From: an uncultured Clostridia bacterium
GTDB taxonomy: Bacteria > Bacillota > Clostridia > Christensenellales > Borkfalkiaceae
Assembly (NCBI GenBank): GCA_947632015.1
Contig: CANRNP010000013.1
Location: 1-38,442, forward strand
Length of the DNA stretch: 38,442 bases
Direction: 5' to 3'
Below are positions 13,399 through 20,374 of this stretch, one piece after another; the stretch's first letter is position 1; the number at the start of each line of letters is the position of its first letter. The translations under genes and the position numbers were made by a program. The notes beneath the pieces are model-generated. The model was not told the DNA's origin. It searched no databases and was given only the letters and a program-made list of their open reading frames with translations.

Positions 13399-13426
13399 TT
13401 GCTTTTTTAAGAAAGCATACTATAAT
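13399..13426 (+). promoter_or_regulatory. Promoter of the MATE transporter gene
   Basis: TTGCTT (13399-13404), 16-nt spacer, TATAAT (13421-13426). The leader is about 20 nt and contains GAGGAAGA. Confidence 0.78.
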
Positions 13427-13452
13427 ATTCTTTCGGAAAAAAGAGGAAGAAG

Positions 13453-14856
13453 ATGAAAGATCTCACAAGGGGCAACCCTTTTCGTCTCATTTTGCTGTTC
13501 GCGCTCCCCGTGTTCTTCGGTTGCGTCTTTCAACAGCTTTATAATATGGCGGATACGGTCATCGTCGGGCGGACGGTGGGCGCGGACGCGCTTACGGGCG
13601 TCGGTTCGACGGGCGCGATCACCTTTCTCGTGCTCGGCTTTGTGAACGGGCTCACGACGGGGTTCGGCGTAAAGATCGCACAGCACTACGGCGCGGGGGA
13701 CAAAGCGGAGATGCGCCGCGCCATCGCCATGAGCATTTCGCTCGGCGCGATCCTCACGGTCGCGCTCACCGCCGCCGTCGTGCCCTGCACGGCGCCGCTC
13801 TTGCGGCTCATGAACACCCCGCCGCAGTATTTCGATTACGCAAAATACTATCTCCTCGTCATCTTTTCGGGGATCGGCGCTTCCGTCCTCTATAACCTCG
13901 GCGCAAATATCCTGCGCGCCGTGGGCGACAGCAAGACCCCGCTCTTCTTTCTCGTGGGGGCGGCGGTCCTCAACGTGGGGCTCGATCTCGCCTTTATCCT
14001 CGGCGGGAAGATGCACTATTGCGGCGCGGCGCTCGCCACCGTGCTCAGCCAGCTCCTTTCGGGGGCGCTGTGCTTTTGCTATATGTTCAAACGGTATCGG
14101 GAATTGCGGTTGAGCCGCTCGGATTTTGCATGGAGCTTTTCCCGCGCGGGCGGGCTCCTTGCCGTGGGATTTCCGATGGCGTTGCAATTTTCCATCACCG
14201 CCATCGGCTCCATCATCCAGCAGTCCGCGCTCAACGGGCTCGACGCGTCCTATCCGGGCGCGGTCACCGCTTATGCCGCCGCGAACAAGATCGACCAGTT
14301 CGCGAGCCAGACGTTCGTCGCGATCGGCGCCGCCATGGCGACGTATGTCGGGCAGAACACGGGCGCCGGCGAATTTAAGAGGGTGAAGAGGGGCGTGTTC
14401 GTCGGAATGGTCTATTCCGCCGCTTCCGCCCTGATCGGGTTTGCGTTCTGCGCGGGGCTCTGCCATCCGCTCATGATGCTCTTCCTCAAAACGGAATCGG
14501 GTGAGACCGTGGGGCAGTATCTGCAAGAAATCCTCGGCTACGGGCGCGAATATCTGCTCTTCCAGAGCAGTTGCTATCTGCTTCTCGGCGTTATTTACGT
14601 CTTTCGGAACGCCTTGCAGGGAATGGGCAAGAGCGGCGTTACCACTTTTGCGGGCGTAACCGAGCTCGCGGGGCGCGCCCTCACGGCGTTTGTGTTCGTG
14701 CGGCTGTGGGGATTCGCTGGCTTTTGCGTTTCGAACGCCACCGCATGGCTGTTTGCGGATATTTTCCTCATCGTCACCTATCTTTTCGTCCTGCACGGGC
14801 GGAAGAAACGCACCCGTTACAAACGCGATCTTTCCCGGCTTCCGTCCGCCGTCTGA
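13453..14856 (+). CDS. MATE family efflux transporter
   Basis: This 467-aa integral membrane protein has the standard twelve-helix MATE layout of two six-helix halves. Signatures include LALPVFFGCVFQQLYNMAD-like N-terminal sequence (residues 16-35), with DTVIVGRTVGADALTGVGST just after it, and in the second half VGFPMALQFSITAIGS and AANKIDQFASQTFVAIGAAM. MATE proteins export cationic drugs or metabolites using sodium or proton gradients; clostridial genomes carry many, and the substrate cannot be predicted. GAGGAAGAAG precedes the ATG. It stands alone between its own promoter and a strong terminator. Confidence 0.95.
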   Translation: MKDLTRGNPFRLILLFALPVFFGCVFQQLYNMADTVIVGRTVGADALTGVGSTGAITFLVLGFVNGLTTGFGVKIAQHYGAGDKAEMRRAIAMSISLGAILTVALTAAVVPCTAPLLRLMNTPPQYFDYAKYYLLVIFSGIGASVLYNLGANILRAVGDSKTPLFFLVGAAVLNVGLDLAFILGGKMHYCGAALATVLSQLLSGALCFCYMFKRYRELRLSRSDFAWSFSRAGGLLAVGFPMALQFSITAIGSIIQQSALNGLDASYPGAVTAYAAANKIDQFASQTFVAIGAAMATYVGQNTGAGEFKRVKRGVFVGMVYSAASALIGFAFCAGLCHPLMMLFLKTESGETVGQYLQEILGYGREYLLFQSSCYLLLGVIYVFRNALQGMGKSGVTTFAGVTELAGRALTAFVFVRLWGFAGFCVSNATAWLFADIFLIVTYLFVLHGRKKRTRYKRDLSRLPSAV

Positions 14857-14876
14857 ACTTTGCGGGAAATCGAAAA

Positions 14877-14904
14877 GGGAGGCATGCTTGCCTCCCTTGC
14901 TTTT
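14877..14904 (+). terminator. Terminator after the MATE gene
   Basis: GGGAGGCA-TGCT-TGCCTCCC followed by TTGCTTTT, 20 nt after the stop codon. Confidence 0.9.
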
Positions 14905-15037
14905 ACGCTTTGGTTTCGCCGTTTTCTTTCGCGCACGAAATCAAGCAAAAAAACGGAAAAGTTGAGGGGGCGGTGGGAAAAGCGTTCCTGTTTTTTTCAA
15001 AAAGTTGCCTTTTGGCGAAAAAATTACCGCGAAAGAC

Positions 15038-15066
15038 TTGAAATTTCCATGCGAATGTTGTACAAT
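15038..15066 (+). promoter_or_regulatory. Promoter of ppdK
   Basis: TTGAAA (15038-15043), 17-nt spacer, TACAAT (15061-15066). The start codon is 42 nt past the -10, with AGGAGGA 9 nt before it. Confidence 0.88.
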
Positions 15067-15108
15067 AGCGTTCGGATAAATCCGCAAAAATCAGGAGGAA
15101 TAGATTTC

Positions 15109-17745
15109 ATGGCAAAGAAGTATTGTTATCTTTTTACCGAAGGTAACGCGAACATGCGCGAGCTTCTCGGCGGCAAGGGCGCGAACCTCGCGGAAATGAC
15201 CAACATCGGGCTCCCCGTTCCGCAGGGCTTCACCATTTCCACCGAGGCGTGCACCCAGTATTATGAGGACGGCAAGCAGATCAATCCGGAGATCCAGGCG
15301 GAGATCATGGAGTACATCGACAAGATGGAGCACATCACCGGCAAGAAGTTCGGCGATCTCGAAAATCCTTTGCTCGTCTCCGTCCGTTCGGGCGCGCGCG
15401 CATCCATGCCCGGCATGATGGATACCATCCTCAACCTCGGTCTCAACGAGAAAGTCGTGGAAGTCATCGCGAAAAAGTCGAACAACCCCCGCTGGGCTTG
15501 GGACTGCTACCGCCGTTTCATCCAGATGTTCTCCGACGTCGTGATGGAAGTGGGCAAGAAGTACTTTGAAAAGCTCATCGACGAAATGAAGGCGAAGAAG
15601 GGCGTTACGCAGGACGTCGAGCTCACGGCGGAAGATCTCAAAACCCTCGCCGGGCAGTTCAAAGAAGAATATAAGGCGAAGATCGGCAAAGACTTCCCCT
15701 CCGACCCCAAAGAACAGCTCTTCGAGGCGATCAAGGCGGTATTCCGTTCGTGGGACAACCCCCGCGCCAACGTCTACCGTATGGACCACGACATTCCTTA
15801 CAGCTGGGGCACCGCGGTCAACGTGCAGATGATGGCATTCGGCAACATGGGCGACAACTGCGGCACCGGCGTTGCGTTCACCCGTAACCCCGCCACCGGC
15901 GAAAAGGGGCTCATGGGCGAATTCCTCACCAACGCACAGGGCGAGGACGTCGTCGCGGGCGTGCGTACGCCCATGCCCATCTCCCAGATGGCGGAAGTGT
16001 TCCCCGAAGTTTACAGGCAGTTCCAGGAAGTTTGCAAAATCCTCGAATCCCACTACCGCGATATGCAGGATATGGAGTTCACCGTCGAGAACGAGAAGCT
16101 CTATATGCTCCAAACCCGTAACGGCAAACGCACGGCGGCGGCGGCGATCAAGATCGCGTGCGACCTCATCGACGAAGGCATGATCAGCGAAGAGGAAGCC
16201 CTCATGCAGATCGACGCCAAGTCTCTCGATATGCTCCTTCATCCCCAGTTCGACCCCAACGCCTTGAAGCAGGCGGAAAAGAACGTCGTCGGCAAGGGCA
16301 TCGCGGCGTCTCCCGGCGCGGCGGCAGGCTCCATCGTGTTCACCGCGGAGGACGCCGTGAAAGAGGGCAAGAAGGGCAAGAAAGTCGTGCTCGTGCGCCT
16401 CGAAACCTCTCCCGAAGACATCGAGGGCATGAAGTATGCGCAGGGCATCCTCACCGTGCGCGGCGGACAGACCTCTCACGCGGCGGTCGTTGCCCGCGGC
16501 ATGGGCACCTGCTGTGTCTCCGGTTGCGGCGACATCAAGATGGACGAAGAGAACAAGCAGTTCACCCTCAAAGGCAAGACCTATCACGAGGGCGACGGCA
16601 TCTCCCTCGACGGCTCCACCGGTAACATTTACGATTGCATCATTCCCACCGTTCCCGCAGACCCCAACAGCGGCTATTTCGGACGCATCATGGAGCTCGC
16701 GGATAAATACAAGGCGCTCGGCGTAAGAACGAACGCGGATACCCCCAAAGACGCGAAGCAGGCGGCGGCGTTCGGCGCGCAGGGCATCGGGCTCTGCCGT
16801 ACCGAGCACATGTTCTTCGATCCCGCCCGTATCGGCGCTTTCCGCGAGATGATCTGCGCGGACACCGTGGAAGAGAGAGAGGCGGCGCTCGCGAAGATCG
16901 AGCCCATGCAGCAGGCGGACTTCGAAGGATTGTTCGAGGCGCTCGGCGGCTATCCCGTCACCATCCGTTTCCTCGATCCTCCGCTCCACGAGTTCGTTCC
17001 CACCGAAGAAGAGGACATCAAGGCGCTCGCAAAGGCGCAGGGAAAGACGGTCGCGCAGATCAAGCAGATCATCTCCGACTTGCATGAATTCAACCCGATG
17101 ATGGGTCACCGCGGTTGCAGATTGACGGTAACGTATCCCGAAATTGCGGTCATGCAGACCAAAGCCGTCATCAAGGCGGCGATCGCCGTCCAGAAGAGGG
17201 GCGTCAAGGTCATTCCCGAAATTATGATCCCGCTCACGGGCGAAGTCAAAGAATTGAAGTTTGTCAAAGACATCGTTGTGAAAACGGCGGACGAAGTCAT
17301 CAGACAGGCGGGCGTTACGCTCAAATACGAAGTCGGCACGATGATCGAGATCCCGCGCGCCGCGCTCACCGCGGACGAGATCGCAAAAGAAGCGGAATTC
17401 TTCTGCTTCGGCACCAACGACCTCACCCAGATGACCTTCGGCTTCTCTCGCGACGATGCAGGAAAGTTCCTTCCCGCATATTATGCGAACAAGATCTACG
17501 AGAGCGATCCCTTCGCCCGTCTCGATACGGTCGGCGTCGGCAAGCTCATGAAGATGGCGGTAGACCTCGGCAAGGGCACCCGCAAAGAGCTCCACTGCGG
17601 CATCTGCGGCGAGCACGGCGGCGATCCTTCGTCCATCGAGTTCTGCCACAACATCGGTCTCAGCTATGTTTCCTGCTCGCCCTTCCGCGTTCCGATCGCG
17701 CGCCTTGCGGCAGCTCAGGCTAACATCAAGAATCCGAGAAAGTAA
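15109..17745 (+). CDS. ppdK: Pyruvate, phosphate dikinase
   Basis: PPDK interconverts pyruvate, ATP and phosphate with PEP, AMP and pyrophosphate; in anaerobic Firmicutes it usually supports pyrophosphate-linked glycolysis. At 878 aa it is full length. The N-terminal ATP-grasp domain has GGKGANLAEMTNIGLPVPQG (residues 20-39) and VSVRSGARASMPGMMDTILN. The swivelling phosphohistidine domain has GGQTSHAAVVARGMG with catalytic H457. The C-terminal PEP/pyruvate barrel ends with CGICGEHGGDP, active-site cysteine C833. ATG 15109 was chosen over the longer open frame because AGGAGGA precedes it and the product starts like homologues. Its last 39 bp recur 143 bp downstream. It is a single-gene unit. 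Confidence 0.97.
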   Translation: MAKKYCYLFTEGNANMRELLGGKGANLAEMTNIGLPVPQGFTISTEACTQYYEDGKQINPEIQAEIMEYIDKMEHITGKKFGDLENPLLVSVRSGARASMPGMMDTILNLGLNEKVVEVIAKKSNNPRWAWDCYRRFIQMFSDVVMEVGKKYFEKLIDEMKAKKGVTQDVELTAEDLKTLAGQFKEEYKAKIGKDFPSDPKEQLFEAIKAVFRSWDNPRANVYRMDHDIPYSWGTAVNVQMMAFGNMGDNCGTGVAFTRNPATGEKGLMGEFLTNAQGEDVVAGVRTPMPISQMAEVFPEVYRQFQEVCKILESHYRDMQDMEFTVENEKLYMLQTRNGKRTAAAAIKIACDLIDEGMISEEEALMQIDAKSLDMLLHPQFDPNALKQAEKNVVGKGIAASPGAAAGSIVFTAEDAVKEGKKGKKVVLVRLETSPEDIEGMKYAQGILTVRGGQTSHAAVVARGMGTCCVSGCGDIKMDEENKQFTLKGKTYHEGDGISLDGSTGNIYDCIIPTVPADPNSGYFGRIMELADKYKALGVRTNADTPKDAKQAAAFGAQGIGLCRTEHMFFDPARIGAFREMICADTVEEREAALAKIEPMQQADFEGLFEALGGYPVTIRFLDPPLHEFVPTEEEDIKALAKAQGKTVAQIKQIISDLHEFNPMMGHRGCRLTVTYPEIAVMQTKAVIKAAIAVQKRGVKVIPEIMIPLTGEVKELKFVKDIVVKTADEVIRQAGVTLKYEVGTMIEIPRAALTADEIAKEAEFFCFGTNDLTQMTFGFSRDDAGKFLPAYYANKIYESDPFARLDTVGVGKLMKMAVDLGKGTRKELHCGICGEHGGDPSSIEFCHNIGLSYVSCSPFRVPIARLAAAQANIKNPRK
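17707..17745 (+). repeat. 39-bp direct repeat, copy 1 (3' end of ppdK)
   Basis: The last 39 bases of ppdK, stop codon included, are identical to 17850-17888. This copy encodes the C-terminal residues AAAQANIKNPRK. Confidence 0.93.
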
Positions 17746-17797
17746 ATCTTGCCGCAAGGCGAAGCGTACCGCCGAACGACAATGAAAGAAATTGCGA

Positions 17798-17829
17798 ACG
17801 CCCTCCCGTTTCGGGAGGGCGTAGCTTTT
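17798..17829 (+). terminator. Terminator after ppdK
   Basis: ACGCCCTCCC-GTTTC-GGGAGGGCGT followed by AGCTTTTA. It lies between the two copies of the 39-bp repeat. Confidence 0.82.
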
Positions 17830-17849
17830 ATGAGGCGGTCTCGCTTTAA

Positions 17850-17888
17850 GCGGCAGCTCAGGCTAACATCAAGAATCCGAGAAAGTAA
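17850..17888 (+). repeat. 39-bp direct repeat, copy 2 (detached ppdK end)
   Basis: An exact copy of the ppdK 3' end stands alone here, 104 bp after the real stop codon. The bases preceding and following it differ from those around copy 1. It ends at the border of the 165-bp repeat array. Confidence 0.93.
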
Positions 17889-17889
17889 G

Positions 17890-18835
17890 TAAGTTCACGA
17901 AAATTTTTGGCGCCGCGGCATTGCCGCGGCGCCAAATCTTTTCCGTGAGGGGTTGGGTTACGGATTTCATGGAACGTTATCGCCCGCGTGCGGTCTGCCT
18001 TGTCAAACAAGAAGCCGCAAGTATGCGGCAAATTGTGTCCCGCAGCGAAGAAGCGTGGTTCTTCTCGCGGAAAGAGTTTCACAAAATTTTTCTTTGCAGA
18101 AAAATTTTCGTGAGTGGTTGGGTTGCGGTTTTCATGGAACGTTATCGCCCGCGTGCGGTCTGCCTTGTCAAACAAGAAGCCGCAGGTATGCGGCAAATTG
18201 TGTCCCGCAGCGCAAAATGGCGATTTTGCTCGCGGAAAGAGTTTCACAAAATTTTTCTTTGCAGAAAAATTTCCGTGAGGGGTCGGGTTACGGATTTTAT
18301 GAAACGTTATCGCCCGCGTGCGATTTGCCTTGTCAAACAAGAAGCCGCAGGTATGCGGCAAATTGTGTCCCGCAGCGCAAAATGGCGATTTTGCTCGCGG
18401 AAAGAGTTTCACGAAATTTTTCTTTGCAGAAAAATTTTCGTGAGGGGGTCGAGTTACGGTTTTTATGGAACCTGTCGCCCACATGCGGTCTGCCTTGTCA
18501 AACAAGAAGCCGCAGGTATGCGGCAAATTGTGTCCCGCAGCGAAGAAGCGTGGTTCTTCTCGCGGAAAGAGTTTCACGAAAATTTTTCTTTGCAGAAAAA
18601 TTTTCGTGAAGGGTTCGGTTACGGTTTTCATGGAACGTGTCGCCCGCGTGCGGTCTGCCTTGTCAAACAAGAAGCCGCAGGTATGCGGCAAATTGTGTCC
18701 CGCAGCGCAAAATGGCGATTTTGCTCGCGGAAAGAGTTTCACGAAAATTTTTCTTTGCAGAAAAATTTCCGTGAGGGGGTTGGATTGCGGTTTTCATGGA
18801 ACGTTATCGCCCATATGCGGTCTGCCTCGCCTTAG
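17890..18835. repeat. Tandem array of about 165-bp structured repeats
   Basis: Five full units start at 17945, 18110, 18275, 18440 and 18606, of 165, 165, 165, 166 and 165 bp; a truncated sixth runs 18771-18835, and a partial border copy precedes the first. Each unit has four hairpins: CTTGT/ACAAG, GCCGCA/TGCGGC, a variable stem about 102 bp into the unit, and a long palindrome spanning the unit junction (CACGAAAATTTTTC pairing with GAAAAATTTTCGTG). Long open frames exist on both strands because the unit is 55 codons and lacks stops, but single-base insertions and deletions between units argue against coding. No promoter or ribosome site for a protein is apparent. I recognise no named repeat family. 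Confidence 0.93.
17906..17936. terminator. Strong GC hairpin at the left border of the repeat array
   Basis: TTTGGCGCCGCGGCA and its complement form a nearly perfect palindrome, followed on the plus strand by TCTTTT. It is set inside an outer, weaker pairing of TTCACGAAAATTTTT (17893-17907) with the TTTTCCGTGA before unit 1. It could act as a terminator in either direction. Confidence 0.55.
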
Positions 18836-18848
18836 ACCGATGAAAAAA

Positions 18849-18880
18849 CGCGCCCCGAAAGTTTCCGCTTTCGGGGCGCG
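18849..18880 (-). terminator. Terminator of the GH43 gene
   Basis: CGCGCCCCGAAAG-TTTCCG-CTTTCGGGGCGCG forms a 13-bp stem. On the minus strand it is followed by TTTTTT (18848-18843), 20 nt past the GH43 stop codon. Confidence 0.88.
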
Positions 18881-18899
18881 TTCGCTTGCAGAAAATCGA

Positions 18900-20120
18900 T
18901 CACCTGTGGTTGTTGTAGGGCGCGTTGTAAACGTCGTCGGGGTCGAAATGGAATTGCGGGATCCCGTTGCGGTCGTAAGTGATCTTCATCACATGGGCGT
19001 GGCGGTTGTAATCGTAGAGCGAATCGCCCGAAATATCCTTATAGTCGCGGAAGTGGAGCACGCAGAGCTGTTCGCCGTAGTCGCCCTCCACAAAGCAGTT
19101 GTGCCCCGGTCCGTAAATTTTGAGGGATGCGTCCGTTTGGAACACGGGTTCGGGATATTTCTTCCAGCTCTCTTTGAGCAGAGGATCGTCGCAGGCGTCC
19201 ATTTCGAGGAGCCCCATGCAGTAGTTCGAGTCGGTGCGGGCGGCGGAAAAGCTCACGAAGATCTTATCCGCATGTTTCAACACGGCGGGACCCTCGTTCA
19301 CATGCTCGCCTCCGCCTTTCTCCCAGTCGTAATCGGGCTGGGTGATCAAAACCGATTTTGTGGCGAGTTCGAAGGGGGTTTTCATCTCGGCGATGTAGAG
19401 GTTGGAAGAGGTGGGCTTCTGCGCCCAGATCGCATACCACTTCCCGCCCGTTTCGAATACGGTCATATCGAGGGACATGCCGCTGTTGTTGGAGAAGGTG
19501 TCCTTCTCCGCCGCCTTGATCTTTCCCATATATTCCCACGGGTCGTGCATGGGGTCGTCGCCCGTACAGCGGAGGGCGTAGCACTTGATGTCCCACGCGC
19601 CGTTTTCGCTGGCGGCGTAATAGATGACCCATTCGCCCATGATATGGTGGATCTCCGGCGCCCAAACGTGCTGGGTGCCGCTCGGCGCCTTCCAGATCGT
19701 TTTGGGAACAGCCGCCGCAATGCCGTTTACGGAATCGGCGGAGGTGAGTTCGATGCGGTCGTAGAGGGGATAGGAGCCCGTAAAGTAATACACGCCCTCG
19801 TATTTATACAGATAGGGATCCGCGCGAAGGGTCACGAGCGGCGAAAGATAGTCGCCCTCTTCGCCCAAAACCTCCCCGCCGCTCTGCGCTTCCTGCGCGG
19901 GAGCTTCGGCAAAAGCGGGTTTTTCCGCCGTTTCCGGGGAAAAGACGCCGTTTTCGGAAAGGACGGTCTCCGCCGGTGCGGGGGCGGAAGCGCCGAAAGA
20001 AGGGGGCGCGGGCAAATTTTTCTCAGGGGCGCCGTCTGCCGCCGCCCTATTTCCGCCCCAGGCGAAAAACGCACAGCCGCAGAGAGCCGCGGCGCAGATC
20101 ACACCGAATAGCCGTTTCAT
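18900..20120 (-). CDS. Exported glycoside hydrolase family 43 protein (arabinofuranosidase-like)
   Basis: This 406-aa protein has a signal sequence (residues 1-20) with a possible lipobox ending at C16, then a Pro/Ala/Glu-rich linker (about 30-90) and a five-bladed beta-propeller GH43 domain. The three catalytic acids fit: D100 in LRADPYLYKY (general base), D217 in GMSLDMTVF (pKa modulator) and E275 in HVNEGPAVL (general acid). HVWAPEIHHI (about 150) is the usual GH43 substrate-site block. Family members release arabinose or xylose from plant polysaccharides, so it likely acts at the cell surface on dietary arabinan or arabinoxylan. AAGGAGAG precedes the ATG. Transcribed alone; exact substrate not inferable. 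Confidence 0.88.
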   Translation of the reverse strand: MKRLFGVICAAALCGCAFFAWGGNRAAADGAPEKNLPAPPSFGASAPAPAETVLSENGVFSPETAEKPAFAEAPAQEAQSGGEVLGEEGDYLSPLVTLRADPYLYKYEGVYYFTGSYPLYDRIELTSADSVNGIAAAVPKTIWKAPSGTQHVWAPEIHHIMGEWVIYYAASENGAWDIKCYALRCTGDDPMHDPWEYMGKIKAAEKDTFSNNSGMSLDMTVFETGGKWYAIWAQKPTSSNLYIAEMKTPFELATKSVLITQPDYDWEKGGGEHVNEGPAVLKHADKIFVSFSAARTDSNYCMGLLEMDACDDPLLKESWKKYPEPVFQTDASLKIYGPGHNCFVEGDYGEQLCVLHFRDYKDISGDSLYDYNRHAHVMKITYDRNGIPQFHFDPDDVYNAPYNNHR

Positions 20121-20158
20121 GGTTCTCTCCTTTTTTGCAGGGAAATGAAATTTTCAGT

Positions 20159-20187
20159 ATCGTAGCATATCGCTGAAAAAAAAGCAA
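20159..20187 (-). promoter_or_regulatory. Promoter of the GH43 gene
   Basis: Minus strand: TTGCTT (20187-20182), 17-nt spacer, TACGAT (20164-20159), with TGC before the -10 (extended -10). An alternative pair TTGTCT/TATGCT lies five to six bases upstream with the same spacing. Confidence 0.6.
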
Positions 20188-20264
20188 GACAAAAAAGAAA
20201 AACAGCAAAAAAATACATAAAAACGGGCGTAAGTTGGATTATATTCCTTTTTTTATTTTTTAAC

Positions 20265-20293
20265 TTGACACTTCCGCCGTTTTATGTTATCCT
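20265..20293 (+). promoter_or_regulatory. Promoter of the LRR lipoprotein operon
   Basis: TTGACA (20265-20270), 17-nt spacer, TATCCT (20288-20293). A T-rich tract (about 20245-20262) immediately upstream could act as an UP element. The rest of the 20121-20374 spacer holds only the divergent GH43 promoter. Confidence 0.75.
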
Positions 20294-20374
20294 CGCGCCG
20301 TCGGGAGACAGCATACTTCATCGCCCGAAAGCAATGCCGAAAGGCTATGACGAAAACAAAGAAGGGGAGAATTT

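Noticed and set aside
14905-15108. N-terminal extension of PPDK (in-frame open from 14860)
   Set aside because: The extension crosses the MATE terminator and the ppdK promoter; AGGAGGA and family alignment point to the ATG at 15109.
15091-17757. 888-aa minus-strand open frame opposite ppdK
   Set aside because: ppdK on the plus strand is complete with all catalytic motifs; the reverse frame is a codon-bias shadow.
17858-18742. 294-aa minus-strand open frame (and similar plus-strand frames) across the 165-bp array as a repeat protein
   Set aside because: The unit is 55 codons and stop-free in several frames on both strands. Single-base indels between units shift the frame locally, there is no ribosome site or promoter, and base changes follow hairpin pairing instead of codons.
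17945-18835. CRISPR array
   Set aside because: Repeats are contiguous, 165 bp long and without unique spacers of regular size; no cas genes are nearby.
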